A stretch of DNA of 64,000 bases from Cardiocondyla obscurior (GCF_019399895.1 NC_091886.1:2542001-2606000); one strand, 5' to 3'. Positions 1-13,700 are shown, numbered from the stretch's first letter. Made by a program: numbers and translations. Notes: a model not told the origin generated them from the sequence alone.

Positions 1-1153
1 AACTTTCTTTTTTTTTTTTTTCCTTTCTTTTTTTTCGTTGCAATAGAGAGGAAACGTTTCACTCGCATGCACCGCGTTGCATGAACGCAATTAAATAGGA
101 TCACAAATCAGCGTTATAATGTAGACTTGAAAGTGGAACGCGAGAAGAATAATGTGCGTTTTATACGGTGAAAAAAATAAATAAATATTTTTTGAAGAGC
201 TCGTAGACTCATCGTTGAAAATTCATTTAAATTTGCTCAGCGAATTTAGCAGAAGAAAATAATAATTTATATACTTTAATTTATATGTTCATTGGTAATC
301 TTATTGAGCCATTTAATTCAATTAATTTTTTACAAGTGTTATATTAATAAAAATATATACTGCATTCTCGATCGTCGAGCAGAGTCTTATGAAAATTCCT
401 GTAAGTTCTATATACGTTGCTTTCATATTGTCTCAATTGTTACTTTCAATTTATTCGTACGTTTCTCACGGTTTTAATTTTTATTTGCGCTATTTGTTCT
501 GAATAAATTTACGCTTTATGTTGATGAATCGGTGTGATATTTGTTTTCGGCGATCGCTTAATTATTAGCGACTGGAAAGAGATCCGCCAGTCCGCATTTC
601 GGAAGCCCAGCGCGATCGGGTACTTGGTCGCCACACGGTATGACTTCCATTACGTGCAATTAATCTTGTAACTCTTGGCCCCGTATTTTTGGAGATTTAT
701 CACACATTGTCAGTATAGTTCTAACCGCTAGTAAATTTCCTACAAAATTTTCAAGTAAAAAAATTAGGTAGTTCAAATCTGCGTAAAACCGACATTGAAG
801 TATTCTAGAAAAAAAAAAAAAAAAGAACGTATTTTTTGAAAGATATCTTTATCTTTAATTGCGCTTCTTAGCTAAAGTATTTATAGGAAATTGAAGCTTT
901 AACTTTAAGCTGTGCGTCTGTGGTCGTTGTTGTAGAGATAAAAATGTTATCGAAGTGATCGAGATCACCAAAACGTCTCCCTTTGTAGCGTCAGATGCAT
1001 TTGCGCGCTAGAATTAATGAGCTTTTCTTTTCTTTTTTTTTTTTTCTTTTTTTTTATTTACCGTATACTGTACTGTAATTATTTAGATTTAGGAAAGCAA
1101 CCCAGTAGTGCAACCTTTTTAATGCCGTTGGCGGGGCAACCGTTTGCGAACAG
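1..1153. other. Upstream of first visible endophilin-A exon
   Basis: No coding exon is recognisable here on either strand. The earlier BAR-domain exons of endophilin-A must lie before the window, so this stretch is probably the 3' part of an intron of that gene (inference). It is AT-rich with A and T runs, for example around 808-824 and 1027-1055. It ends in the splice acceptor at 1152-1153. Confidence 0.6.
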
Positions 1154-1254
1154 GTTCTCACGTTTCAGACGAGGAGATTCGTCAGGCCGAGGAAAAGTTT
1201 GCGGAGAGCCTACATCTCGCGCAGATGGGGATGTTTAATCTGCTGGCAAATGAC
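1154..1254 (+). CDS. EndoA: EndoA exon: BAR domain segment
   Basis: The acceptor AG is at 1152-1153 and the donor GTGAGT starts at 1255. The exon begins with two bases that complete a split Gly codon. It then reads SHVSDEEIRQAEEKFAESL and ends MFNLLAND. An alternative acceptor a few codons later would shorten it slightly, but the Gly-Ser-His start matches the insect family. Confidence 0.9.
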
Positions 1255-4200
1255 GTGAGTCGTCTCGCCGCTAATACGAAGCGTTGTCGCGCGCGGAGTC
1301 CGAGATTCTTACGCGGTTTCTTTTATAGATCGAACAAGTAGCACAGTTGGCGACTTTCAGCGAAGCTCTTCTCGAATACCATCAACAGTGCACCGAAATC
1401 CTCAGAGGACTAACGGAAACACTCTTGGAAAAGTAAGTCCGACTCGCGTAACCAAACGTTTTTACGAAAGTTGAACGCGGGCGAAATCGATTTCAATCAA
1501 TTCTTCGAAGGGCGCATTGCAAAATTGAATTATATATATATATACATTTTTTTTCTTTCGTAAATATTAACATATTCCTGTCTGCTTTAAATAAATAAGC
1601 AAGTTTTCTTTTGTTTTTTTTTTTTTCTTATGTAAGAAGAGATCGAGTTGTCCGCCTTTACGTCGCGCTTCAAAGAGCTACGGCGTTCTTTTTTTATTCT
1701 CGAATAACGTTATTCACGGGCGTGTGTCTTGCTCTCCAGGAAAGAAGAGGCCGTAAATAGACCAAAGATGGAATTTGTGCCGAAGACACTGACGGATCTG
1801 CACGTGGAAGGTGGATTGCCGACGTCGGACCATATGAACGGTGGGAACTACTCTCTTCACGGTAAAACGCATTTCACAAATACTCCACTACACTGCGCGA
1901 CGACACTCGGGGTGGTCTGGCTGTTTAACTGTCTCTTGCTCCTCATTCTTTTTCTATCATGCCGTGAGAAAAGGCGTCTACGTATCCTCTTACGTTACGT
2001 TGACCAATATGTCTCGCATCTCCCATCTCTTTTACCCCATATACGGAGCGCTTTCGGTAAAAATTCGACGAGTTGCGTCTAACTCTATGTTTTATATATA
2101 CATATATATTTTTTTTTATTTATTTTTTTTTATCCACATGTATAAACTTCACTGCGTTTTTGTTAAAACTATACCGGGCACGGGCTGCCTATATTAATCT
2201 TGAAATATCTCTACGGTGCAAACAAAGCGTGAATTTCTTTTGTTATAATTTTTATTAAATATTTCAACGGAGATGGAAATTTTAACCGAGCGATCGCCTT
2301 GATACGAGCTGCAGATTGACGGGAACAAAATTGTATATCTTACGTTTCGTTGAAATAGATAACGTAAACGCGATTTGAGGAACGTACAGCACGGGTTTAA
2401 GGATCGCAATATAAATCAGGCTTACTTAGAAACTTAATGGGATGCCGATTAAATTCCCGCGAGATTAAATCTTCCCGGATCAGCTTAAACGGATGTTCAT
2501 TGTATTATCTATATGTGTCGGGCGACGTGTAATCCTTCGAGATTCGATCTCCGCGATTACGCGCAGAACACACGCACACACACGCATTCTCGCTATACAG
2601 TAACATCGTCATCCTATATTCTTCCTCCGATTCTGTGTATAATGTGGCATACCTGTCTGTCCTTCTGACACAATGCAGGGTCAAGTCGGGCCAGCTCTCC
2701 GATTCACGCGGACGGGAAGCGCTCGCAGCTCGAGCTATTTCCGGCCGGAAACCCGCCACAATCTACCAATGGTAAACTTTGCATGGGGGTTTCCTTGTTT
2801 CTCTGTCCGCCAAACAAATGAATTCCTTTTCGTGTTCACTCAGGGGGCGGCTGCACCAATTGTCGCGCCGTTGATAAGCGGTTAACGTTCGTAATTACCG
2901 AGAGTTTTCCTCTATCTAGATCAATGATCTGACGTCCGTAAAGTTGGCCTTTCCATTTTGATAACTCCCCGAGGAGTTCTTTTGTGTCTTTATGACATTA
3001 TTTCGCGTTAAAAATCAAAACCGATGGAGTTTTAAATCTCCAAATAGTCATACTTTTTTTTTTACAACTAATTTCTCTTCTCGAATTTCGTGAACTATGG
3101 AGCCAGTTTCATAGATGTAATCTGGAAACAGGATATCGAGTCCCTTATCGCGACTAGTAGTCTCCAAGCTGTTGGTGCGGCCGATCCTGCGCAAATCTTT
3201 TTCGCTTTTCTTTCAACGGGACTCTCCACCGCTTTCTATAACGACGCTGACTGATCACCATGCACGTTTATTAGATAGCGCTCTACTATTGAAGAAGACG
3301 AGTGCGCTGAATAGTTTTAGATAATCGAATGAAATCCGAGTAGCGCAAGAAGGAACGTATTCAGAAAAGTTTTTGAATTACAAATGTAATACCATGTAAA
3401 ACAGTAACAAATGAAAACTAACACTTTCGGTACTTTAACTTGATAAATTTTTTTTTTATTTTTTTTATTTTAGAAGTAATATGTTTTTCCGAAAGAAAAG
3501 TTTTCACTTTTTCTCAATAACACGATTATTTAACACGAGTGTTTTGTAGAAACGGGAAGAAACTGTCTTCCTTCTGCCGCAGAGATTTCAATTAGCTCAC
3601 GCAGCTTCTAGCGATTAGTTAAGCATTTATTTTACACGAAGAGTTCACTTGTATGCTCTCGAGCGTTTGAGCTATATTTTACTTTTGCATTTAGAAAGAA
3701 ATCGGCATCGCACACTGCTGCTTTGCGCGACACGGTTTTTTTTCCGCGCGAGATAATTCATAACTGAAAGCCACGGCAAATTATTAAATGTGTAGTTTGT
3801 TGCGACATGCAGCCACATTGCAACGTGTTTCTTTTTCTTTTTTTTTTTAATTTTAAATTAGTACGGCTCTTAGTAGTTTAGCACACTCGTGCTGATTATT
3901 TTCAGCTTCACCTTTGCCCTCGCCGAGCAAATCGCCAGCAAGAACGCCGATGTCACAGAGGGGACCGTGCTGCACAGCTCTGTACGACTTCGAGCCCGAA
4001 AATCCCGGCGAACTTGGATTTAAGGTGAATTACTAACATTCGAAAGACGTGTGATATTTTTTTCAGACGATTCCGTAAAGTTTAAATTTAATTCCCGAGT
4101 TTTTTAATTTTTTTAGGGATGAATCGTCGACGATAATTAAATTCTGTCTCATTTGTAGGAGAACGATACGATCACCTTGACCCAGAAAATCGACGAGAAT

Positions 4201-4278
4201 TGGTACGAGGGTAGCCTGGATGGTCGCACCGGTTACTTCCCCGTGACCTACGTGCAGGTCGTAGTGCCATTACCCTAA
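1154..4278 (+). CDS. EndoA: Endophilin-A, C-terminal part (partial, 5 exons)
   Basis: This is the 3' half of a gene for endophilin-A, a BAR plus SH3 protein. It bends and tubulates membrane at presynaptic endocytic sites and recruits synaptojanin and dynamin through its SH3 domain (family knowledge). Coding exons are 1154-1254, 1329-1432, 1740-1861, 3906-4024 and 4159-4278, and all join in phase. The first two encode the end of the BAR domain (SDEEIRQAEEKFAESL; QLATFSEALLEYH; ILRGLTETLLEK). The third encodes KMEFVPKTLTDLHVEGG, the fourth a Pro/Ser linker (SPLPSPSKSPARTP) and the SH3 start (CCTALYDFEPENPGEL), and the last ENWYEG, GRTGYFPVTYV and the terminus VVVPLP before TAA at 4276-4278. SH3 hallmarks ALYDF, W and GYFP..YV are intact. 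The N-terminal exons are outside the window. No frameshift is seen. Confidence 0.95.
1329..1432 (+). CDS. EndoA: EndoA exon: end of BAR domain
   Basis: A pyrimidine-rich acceptor ends at 1328 and the donor GTAAGT starts at 1433. The exon reads IEQVAQLATFSEALLEYH, then ILRGLTETLLE, and leaves two bases (AA) of a split Lys codon. The intron before it is only 74 bp, typical of insects. Confidence 0.93.
1740..1861 (+). CDS. EndoA: EndoA exon: post-BAR linker
   Basis: The acceptor AG is at 1738-1739 and the donor GTAAAA starts at 1862. The exon encodes KEEAVNRPKMEFVPKTLTDL and then an HVEGGLP segment with Asn and Gly. The FVPKTL block is characteristic of endophilin-A. It ends with one base of a split Ala codon completed in the exon at 3906. 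Confidence 0.93.
1862..3905 (+). other. EndoA: EndoA intron, 2.04 kb
   Basis: This intron separates the linker exon from the exon that starts the SH3 domain. It contains A/T homopolymers, a short TA run near 2094-2108 and a CA run near 2573-2585. I see no alternative exon with family similarity. In endophilins this is the linker position where length varies between isoforms, but nothing here shows an alternative exon. Confidence 0.7.
3906..4024 (+). CDS. EndoA: EndoA exon: proline-rich linker and SH3 start
   Basis: The acceptor AG is at 3904-3905 and the donor GTGAAT starts at 4025. The exon encodes SPLPSPSKSPARTPMSQRGP and then the SH3 core CCTALYDFEPENPGELGFK. It leaves phase 0. Confidence 0.95.
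4159..4278 (+). CDS. EndoA: EndoA terminal exon: SH3 C-terminal half
   Basis: The acceptor AG is at 4157-4158 after an intron of 134 bp. The exon encodes ENDTITLTQKIDENWYEG, GRTGYFPVTYVQ and the terminus VVVPLP, with the stop TAA at 4276-4278. The Trp and the YFP..YV motif needed for binding Pro-rich ligands are present. Confidence 0.95.
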   Translation, partial: ENDTITLTQKIDENWYEGSLDGRTGYFPVTYVQVVVPLP

Positions 4279-4561
4279 GAGGACGCCGCGCATTTTGAAG
4301 CCAAAGACCCTGCGTATTCGTTCACTAGCGTCTACCATTACAGGATTATTCTGCTCTCCAGCTAGCCTAAAACCTAGACGACTTTTTCGACGACCTATCT
4401 TACCTATCTATTGCCAGTTACGTTGCGATTTCAAGCTTAACGTCCGATACACCATCCGCGTTTCTCTAGACCTTTTTCCTCGCCCTCTACACAGATATCC
4501 TTATAGATCCCTCTCCCTCCTTCCGCCCCCCCCCAGAATAGACCTGTTACGCATATTAATG

Positions 4562-4770
4562 TATATATATATAATGTTATAGTGTATTTTATTGACGTAA
4601 GAACCGCGCGCGCAGAAGTACACATACTCACGAATGCATAGATACACATAGACGTATTATATATATACAGAGACACGCGCATAAATACACACACACACAT
4701 ACATATACACAGACACAGACACACAAAAATCTGTATATTAATATATATATATTATATATATACTATATAC
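4562..4770. repeat. TA and CA microsatellite cluster
   Basis: A TA run at about 4562-4573 is followed by CA-rich repeats at about 4676-4734 and a further TA stretch at about 4737-4770. The cluster lies in the putative EndoA 3' UTR, so its length may vary between individuals. Confidence 0.85.
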
Positions 4771-5333
4771 ATCTATGCACACACATAGAAACATACACGA
4801 ACATTCAGCCACACAAAGTACCTACGATAGCAGTTCACTGTCAAGGGCGGCTCTCTTCTCATCTACTTTTCTACATTATCTTCCGTCTCGTTGAGATACT
4901 TTCGAGATATTTTCAATACAGTTCGAATGCACAAAAGAAGAAAAAAATCGAGCCTAGCGTGAATCGATTTACGGCGGAGTGCGATAAATTTCCCGACAGT
5001 TTCCCTTTTGGCATTCGATTATGTTCGGCGCTAAAAGTGTCGTATCGGCCAACAAGCCGATTCTCTCAACTTTCCGTTTTTTTTTTTCCGCCACTAAAGT
5101 ACACTTTTGCCCGGCTATTATGCGTCGCTTGTGGATTTCGGACGAGAGGTGAGATTATTCCAGCCGTTGTTGAATTTCGTCACTTTGGCAAGGTACGTCG
5201 CTTAAAACCTCTTAACGCTGCTTTATTGGTGAAATTGACGTCAATTCTCCTCTTAAATATTTATATTATTGATATTAATAATATAATTATTAAAGAAAGA
5301 ATAATATTCGTAGTACTCGGTGATAGATAATTC

Positions 5334-5339
5334 AATAAA
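5334..5339 (+). terminator. Candidate polyadenylation signal AATAAA
   Basis: A canonical AATAAA hexamer lies about 1.06 kb after the EndoA stop. AATAAA is frequent by chance in AT-rich DNA, so this is a candidate only. Confidence 0.3.
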
Positions 5340-8300
5340 ATTATGTCAATTTAATCTAAGAAAGAAGTCGTTAAGCTTCCAGTGTGAAAGACATTATCAA
5401 TCGGGTGACACGAGATCTTTTCCGAATTGCATTTTTAATTCTATGTTTTATTACGGTGTGTAAAAAATACTTTTTTTTTTTTTGCGGTTGGAACAGTCTT
5501 ATTCCGCTTCACTTACTCGATCTCATTCTATCTCGGTCACTAGGTCGTGTAAGTTTTTACGTAAAATTTATTTATCTAATATAAGTTAGTTAATTAATTA
5601 TACGGCTTTCCTCACGGGAGTTTAATTATTTAACCGCGGCGCATATTTCGCGCTGATCCGCGCGACGCAGCGAAAGCTCATTATTCGAGTAATGTGCTCG
5701 TATAATAATAATAATGTCGTTGCAATTTGTATTTTCATCCCTCGATCGATCAATCGTTCTCTCGGTCGTTTACGTTTGGTCATTTTCTTTTTCTTGACAC
5801 ACGATTTTCTTTCCGTTTTTTTTTTTTTTTTTAATTAATTGCTAGGCGACACTATCTTAGGAGTTACGATTTACTTTAAGCGAACCTCGAGAAATGGCGG
5901 CAAATCTCTTCCACGAAGTCATTATCTGTGATTATTATAGATAACAGTTGGATTAATTGCTTTTAACAGTGACGATCCAATTCCGTTCTTCAAACTTCCG
6001 GGTTAACGTTGACAGCGGGACATAACTTGGCAAAAATGGAAGATTGGTTAATCAGAATTATTGTTCAATCAACTATCCTCCTTATTTGTGTAACTATATT
6101 ATATTATTATTTCAGTTTTATTTCCGATTGCCACAAAAAAGGAAAAAAAACAATACTCGGCCGTTTAACAAAATATTCACTTGCATGATAATTTCGAAAG
6201 AATTGAAATTTTATTTCTGTACCGGAAGTATTAATTAATTTAAACCTGTGAAATTGTGAAAGAAATAATATAATTAATTTTTGTGTTTTATAATTTTTCA
6301 GATTTTTTTTATGTTTCACCGCATTTTCAGCTCACCCGAAACTTCTCCGACGTCCCCTCGCGATATTGCTTGCACAACATGCACCGTTTTAAAGTACACA
6401 TTAATTATTCAATATTAGTGTAAATATTGTTTCGAGTAGACGTTTAAAATGCAGTTGCGCGCAATGCTGCTAGTTATTATTTTCTTTGCAACAACGTGGG
6501 TGTAAAACAATATTTTTCGTCGAAGAGTAACGTACTCCTCTGCAGAATATTTTACCGAGAAAGTTACATTGAATGAAGAACGTTAAGGATTTTTTTTTTT
6601 ACTTTTCTCCTTTTTTTTTTTCCTTTTTTATTTTTTTTTGCAGCCTCCCGACGTTTCCTTTCCCTCTCCTTTCTGACTTTGTATGAGAGTTCGACCGCCA
6701 GAACAATGAAAGTAATTAAGGAACTTGGTTATTTGTTGCCACGTGGATTTTAGGTAAAAAAAAAAATTTTTCGAGCGAGATATCTGCTAAGCATAATGTA
6801 ATGACACTAGAATATATTACTTACACGTATACATATTGTCGATAAAGGCGACGGCGAAACCCGACCGCGTTATCTTCATTATCACTGTTCATATATTTTA
6901 TCGTCATTATTATATCATTGTAATTCGCTTTGCCGCGCCGGCAAAACGTTCTTAATTACATATACATTGAATTCGGAACGGGATTCCATTAATTAAATTG
7001 AGGGACTTCAGGACCCGGGACGTTTTCCGAATTGAGCGCGCCGCTAATAAGATAAGGAGATATAATAATACGCGGAGGACGTTAGGATAATCTGATTTCG
7101 TAGCTTTCAGCTTTTCGAAATGATTTCCGTACCGTTCATTGAATTACTTTTCCCCGTGCGCAGTAACGTAAGATTTCTCTAGATAGATCTTAGAGCGAAC
7201 GAATTTTTCAGAGAGCTGGAGAATTTTCGTGCGTAGCGTAGCGCGACGTGAAGGAAGGCGGGAATGGCTTAAGATAACGATAATCTCTTGCATTCCGTTG
7301 GAATTAGAATACCTACTGATAATACGAGTATTAAAGCGAAACACGTAGTCGTAGTAGAAACCGTCGTCAAATCGAAAAACGTTCCCCGTCCCAGAGCGAC
7401 ACGCCGATAATGGAGAAGCACGTTCGTTCGCGATTAACATAGTTAAAATTTATGATCGCTATACCGATTGACATACCAATGTTTGTCACTTGCTGCTATC
7501 ACCGTCGCCAGTTAAGTCCTTACTCGAGATAAACGGCAAGTAATTAACGACGGGGCAAGTTCACGGAGTGCGAAAAGAAAAAAAAAAAGAGAAAAGGCCT
7601 GCGTGCGAGTTTCATCCGACGCTGTAACCGCTGTGAGATAAAACGAAATCCCTTTCGGAACTCGAGGTGTTATCGATGTTGTGCAATATTAAGAGTTTAA
7701 CATCATCGGTGCTTAGCCGGTGGGGGGAGGGGCCATCGCTGGATCAGTGTTTCTCAAAACGTTGCGAAGATTTATATGGGAACGGAGGAAGGCGAAAGAG
7801 CGGAGCGAAAGTGACGGGCGATAGTTTCAAATACGTATAACTCGTTAATTAGCGGGCAACGGAAAGTGTAGTCTGCTAGAAATTTCTCTAACGCGTAAAG
7901 GCGACGGCGAAACGCGTGCCGAAGCCTGCGATCACTTTCGTTCCAGCGATTTTGTTTGATGCGAAATAAAAAAATAAAATAAAATCCGCTTCGAGCCAAT
8001 ACGAACGTCAACAGGAAATTATCTTTTCGCTCTCGGTTATTCGCATGGCGTATTTTGCGCGCTGCGTGACGAAATTACGTTCTGCTTAAAACTCGCGCAA
8101 AATTAAATTTAAATACGAATGAGTAAATGAATTAAATATGCACGGTGCTGGTTCCAAATTATCTATTTAGCATAAATATTCGATGAGTATAAATTATCGA
8201 GCCACAGTGTTTATAATACAATAACGCAAAGTAGATAATTTAAATTAAGAAGATTTAATTTCGATCTTTGCAAATAATTAATATTAACGTATAATTTTTA

Positions 8301-9041
8301 ATAGCCTTTACAACTAGACGTAACAAAAATCTAATATAAAGGAAAGAGGATAAAATTGCTTATCAATATTCAATGCGAGTAACCGAAGACTGAAAAATGC
8401 GGCGACTTCGACTCCTCACAGCTCGATCGTAGTGAGATCATGTTTTCTGTCTGTATAAGTGATGGGTGAAGCTTTGTCAATTAGAACGATAGCAATAAAA
8501 CGCTAATAATTCCGCGAATAGAAAATTAAGGACGGATAAAGATTGTTTAGAGCCCGAAGTTAATAATTTACAGATCCCCAACGAGCAACAGCGATTAAAA
8601 AAGAAATTCAATTAAAAAAAGAAATACAATTAAACTTTTATTTCAAAACTACGTCCAGTATCACTTCGATATAAATTTAAATAAATAATAAGATAATTTT
8701 AATCAAAGTAATTAAAAATGTATACTTAAAGCTTCAATTTTATAAGTCAATGTCTTAAAAAAATTATTTTGTTTGTACAGTTACCTGAATTTCGTATAAT
8801 TGCACGAAAATTAAAAGTAGAAAAAAAAAACAGTATTGGTATTTTTGTGATACTGCATACGAGCGGGTTCAACGTAACGAGTTAAAAATAAAAAAAAAAA
8901 TAGCACGGGGATCTTCTAATTAGTTGCAGGATCCGAGTTCAAATGTTATTAATAGATATTTCTATAAATCCGTTCCTGATCGTGAATTCTCGCCGATCGG
9001 CAAAAAGGAAAAAGATAAATTTGAGAAACACTGTGCTGGAT

Positions 9042-9180
9042 GAAGAGAGAGAGAGAAAGAAAAAAAAAAGAAAGAAAGAAAGAGATACATATATATGCTA
9101 TTACTACTTGTGCGGGAAAAAAATTTATATTGCGTGATATATACTATGTTAATTTATATATATAAATATATATACATATA
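9042..9180. repeat. GA/AAAG-rich tract followed by TA repeat
   Basis: A purine tract of GAGA and AAAG units lies at about 9042-9086. TA-rich repeats lie at about 9088-9180. This is simple sequence with no coding content. Confidence 0.8.
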
Positions 9181-10700
9181 TTGCGTCGGTCCGCGTTTTG
9201 CGTTCGTTGTTCGTGGGCCGGTACGCGCAATCAGGCATAGCGGATAACGAAGAAAGAAGCAGACGAAATACGAGACAGGCGGCGAGATTGACGCGATCGT
9301 GAAAGAGAATTAACTTGACGATAAATAACTAAAATCGGTATCTTATTCTATAAATGTTGGCTATTGTTAAATGTTGAATATTGTTCAGCGACGAGTCCGC
9401 GCGTCTTTGCACGAGGAACACGCGTTTCTCTTTTGTTACTTAAAATAATTTTTTGACACGACACTTTGACAGCTTCCCTAAACTTTTACAGAACGTTGGA
9501 AAGGTGGACGGGTGCTCTAATTAAACCTCCGCGATGCATTGCGTTTTATTAAGCCGTATTCGAGCGTATGCTTTAAAAATAGACGAGTAGACGATAATTT
9601 TGTATTAAACACCTTAAAAATTCAAAGGCGTGTTTTTCGGGCGAGCGCGACGAGCTCTCCGCGTTCTAATTGTAATCTAATCTATTTGGGGATCGAACGG
9701 ACGCGCCGGATCTATCGATCCCCGCAGAAGAAAATCACTGAGCATCCTTGGTCACGGAGGAAGCAGCTTCTTCTGGTGTTTCCCCTTCTTCTCACTTTTC
9801 CTCTCGTTTCTTTTTTATTTATTTTTTTATTTCTTTGCCCGCAGTAGTTTTCTCCTCCCGCGATCTCCTCCAACAGATAAATTCTCTACTTCCTGTGCGT
9901 ATGCGTGTGGGATCGGCACGAATCTCGTGTTTCTCGACTTGTGCCGGGCCTACTTATATTTTGTAAGCGCCAGAAAATCCGGAAACGGCGGGAGACACGA
10001 GATGCGTCGCTAGCGTTATTTAAAAAAAAAAATAAAAAAAGAAAAGAAAAAATCGTGGTGCCCCCGTGGACGATATCCTACCCTCCCTGGACGCACCTTC
10101 TTTACCCTCCCAACTTTTACTCAGAACTGGTTCCCGTTGATCCCCGTCTTGACGATGCGCGAAGGGGGCGACCAGTGGATGCAACACAGTGATACTTTCA
10201 GACAATACATTACGATTAATTACACTTGTATTGGTAATAAATTTAATCTACTACGATTATATTGAGCTCGATTAAAGAGAAAATATACGATTTCGGTCAA
10301 TGCTAAATGATTATTATAATAATAATTGAGAAATAAAGTGTGCTCTATGTCACGGCGTCGATTTCATTCCGCACTACGAGTTCATCTTTATATGATTAAA
10401 CTGTACGTAACCCATGAAACTGTCTTCTATTTTCTCTTGCGTATTTATCATTTCGAGTAATATTTTTCACAAGGTTTAATATCCGAGAGACTTAATTAAT
10501 CGTGAGCTTTTTGACTTTTTCTTTCTTTATTTACTCTTATAAAATATAAAATAATATTTTTCCGTTATCGCAACGTAGAAATATATTTTTATATTTAATT
10601 ACTTGAATATATCAAGCTTTATTCTTGTGTGACATTTTGATTTCTGCATAGAAATGTAATCGTCAGAGCGAAAAAGAAATCGGACCGGGAGGAGAAGAGC

Positions 10701-10740
10701 AAAAGAAAAAAAAGGAAAAAAAAAAAAAAAAAAAAAAAGA
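10701..10740. repeat. A-rich homopolymer tract
   Basis: Forty bases are almost all A, with a few interspersed G. No target-site duplication or adjacent retroelement sequence was found that would make it a retroposon tail. Confidence 0.75.
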
Positions 10741-13700
10741 TTGGGTGGCCGACGAGGCGCGCAACGCCTCAGATCATTTGCAGAGTTAACCAAGCCTGTG
10801 ACATGATTTACCGGGGAGGGGTACGCGCAGCGGGGTACGGGCGTACCGCCATCCATAATGCATGTGTGTCTTCCCTTCTGTGGACATAATTGTATGCGAT
10901 ATTACCCGAGGGAGCGCGACTCTCTCTTCTCGGCGACCGCGGTAACAAGGCATACCATCATCATTCGAAAGGAGGGGTGGAATCCACCCTATCCGTGAAG
11001 GGCCACCGGCAAGGGCGCGTCGCGCCGGCCACACGGTGCCGCGGGGTTCCACGAGATCGAGCCCGGGTCGCGGTTCGTCGTTGGTATACGTACGAAATAT
11101 CGCCTTTTGATGCCCAATTACAGAGGCGCCGCTTCTTTATACGTTCCTCCTTCACAGCCAAGGACGCTTACCACAGAAACCTTAAATCGACGTCCTTTGG
11201 GAAAGAACGAGAGAGAGAAAGACAGGTAGGATTTTATACAAACGCGCACGGTCGCCTTATAAAAATGGTTGTACCTGAAAGACGTCGACTTTCAACCGAT
11301 TTATAAAAAGACCCTACTAGTATACGCTGTTGCGATTAATACAGACTGCTTTCGCGACGGTAAACTCAATAGAAAAATTTATAATTGTCTGAAAAATGTT
11401 AGTCTTTGATTTATTTAAATGAAAAGATTTGTTTTAATAAACCTTTTTAATTGCGGAAAAAAGCCGTTTAATCCGGAATTAGGATTTCTAGCCAAGGTAA
11501 CTTTTCTTTTTCTTTTTTTTTTCTAAGCGAGGGTGGTGTGCCGGGCGAACAATTTTTGGCCGAGCAAATTGAGAAGAGGTCGAATTACTCTCCACCAGGT
11601 CACGCAACGCGAGCCGCTTTCTTGAAATAGGCGGGTGGGGCTGTTTTTATTAACGTACGAGAGAAGGGGACACGTAAGCGGCTTACATCCTGCAATTAAA
11701 ATATTTCTTTAAATACCCGCCGCCCTGACGTCCCTATTGTGGACGGCTAAAGCGCTTTTTTAAGTCGCGGCTCGTTATACGCGACCTTTTGCGCGAGATG
11801 GGAAGCGCACGTAAGTGGCGCAAAACGAATCGATTCGCGATACTGTCGTCGATCTTTTTTCCCCCTTCGAATTCTAATTCACGTTCTCGCGGGGAGGGGC
11901 AGAATTCTTTGCGGCAAGAATCGCAGATTATTCTCAAACCTCTATTTCGGTTTAACTCGCGGCGAAGATGCGTTCGAGTAAAATAGAAAGAAATCGCACC
12001 GTGCAACAAAGCTACGAAACTAAACGATATTGTTTATTTTCTAACGCTTCGCTATAATGATTATCTCGATATATCCTTTTCAACTTCTGATCGCCAACTA
12101 GGTACGACTTATCCCAATCTCTTTGTGCCGGCTGTATATCTCTTCTCCTTCCAGACAATTTTACGCAGCCACAAGAACGTTCACGTGCGCGGTTGTGAAG
12201 AGAGAATCCTCGTATCTCGTTTCCTTACAAATTCTTCTAGTTATGGGGATGGCTGGCTTCGCGAAACGGAGCCGATTTCGGAGTGGCGCGCGGACGGATA
12301 TATCCCTCGGTATCGTCGAGACGTGACGTACTTACGGGAGAAAAAATCGGCGCAACGAGAAGAATCTTCCGCTCGCTACTTGCAGATTCCTCCTGGGACG
12401 ACAACTCGCGAGGCTACATTCGCGAAGCCAATTTGCCGGAACATTAGACGCAGACGATGCTCTTCCCGGACGTTCATTATTGACACTCCGTCGCTACGAT
12501 CCACTATGCAGTTTTGTTGTATAGAATCTACATTGCACTTACGCTTTAAATGTAATAACTTTGTTTTTTTTTTCTTTTTAGGAAAACTTTTTATTAATTC
12601 CTCCGCTGAAATTAATTCCGAACAAATATCGGAAGGAAGAGGATTAAACTTAATATTAAATAAAATTTTTTTTTCTTTTTCTCTTTAATATTTCTACAAA
12701 TATAGATTAACAGCTTGAATTGAAATACTTTTGCGATGACTTATGTATGTTTAATTATGTCTATCACGAAATGATTATAACGTCCGTTGGTTGGGCACTC
12801 TCAGCCGTGCATCCTTTTCGGCAACCTTTGTCCCTACGACGGCGGTACCTTCGAGAGTGTCGCGTAAGTACCATGTGTGGTCCAGATCCGGAATTCTGCT
12901 GACGACCGTCCAGGGACCGTGGCAGAGCTGCACCGGTTAAGGGTCCTTACGTACCACGAAGCGCGGGAGGGCTCCCCAAGGATTTTACACGGGCCGGGAT
13001 ATAAGCGACGTCCTGTTACACGGCCGCTCTTATCGTAATTGAAAAAGATTTATTTTTTTTTTCTCTCCCTTTCTTCGCAACAAAAAGGACGGGAGCATCA
13101 CTCTTTCCAATAAACATATCGGTCCTTTTGATATCGGATGGCAATCGCATTGAGATTCATGCAGGGATTCACGGGACCGATCAAGTCGTACCGTTGTTGC
13201 GAATTCGATATATACTTAACGAAAATAGTTGAGCTTCTTAATAAAAAGAATCTGATAAAGTAGTAACGAAATAAGTCCACCAAAAGTCATGCAATATTAC
13301 AGGAGTAACATAATTCCTTATCGTTCGCCGGCATGGTGAGGGTGATCGCGTCACAGGAATTGTTTTTTTTTTCTTTTTCTTATTCTTCTTTTTTTTATTC
13401 CAGCAATCAAGACCTTTTATTAGAACCTTGGATTACACTCGTGGGTTTTGTTCACACACGCTGTCGTCTACAATATGTTCAACGATGCAACGTCGTGCTT
13501 ACGTATGTTAATCTACTAGAGCGGCGGTACTTACAGCTGCAGCCTACAGCATAAAGCGCGGGGGGGGGGGAAATTCTGTTCTCTTCTTTCTAAATTCGTG
13601 TCCGGCTCCTCGATCTGCCTAAATCGATCGCGCAATGAAATACAATTGCACTGTGCATCGGTAAACGGCTATCGATTCTAAACTACTGCTCGGTGCGCCG

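Larger units (their letters stand above)
4279..5340 (+). other. EndoA: Probable EndoA 3' UTR
   Basis: This sequence follows the stop directly and contains no coding exon. It holds TA and CA microsatellites at about 4562-4770 and ends near the first good AATAAA hexamer at 5334-5339. Its extent is inferred from that signal only. Confidence 0.4.

Noticed and set aside
1017..1060. Phe-rich open frame over a T run before the first EndoA exon
   Set aside because: It is homopolymer-coded. This is intronic pyrimidine-rich sequence.
10890..11306. 138-codon plus-strand frame with overlapping minus-strand frames
   Set aside because: It is open on both strands in CpG-rich sequence, has no domain, and includes an ERERERQ simple-repeat stretch. 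There is no splice structure.
12125..12688. 187-codon plus-strand open frame after a good acceptor at about 12155
   Set aside because: The frame has no family motif, biased composition and a homopolymer-coded FVFFFFL stretch. A neighbouring frame is open too. It reads more like CpG-rich non-coding DNA than a gene.
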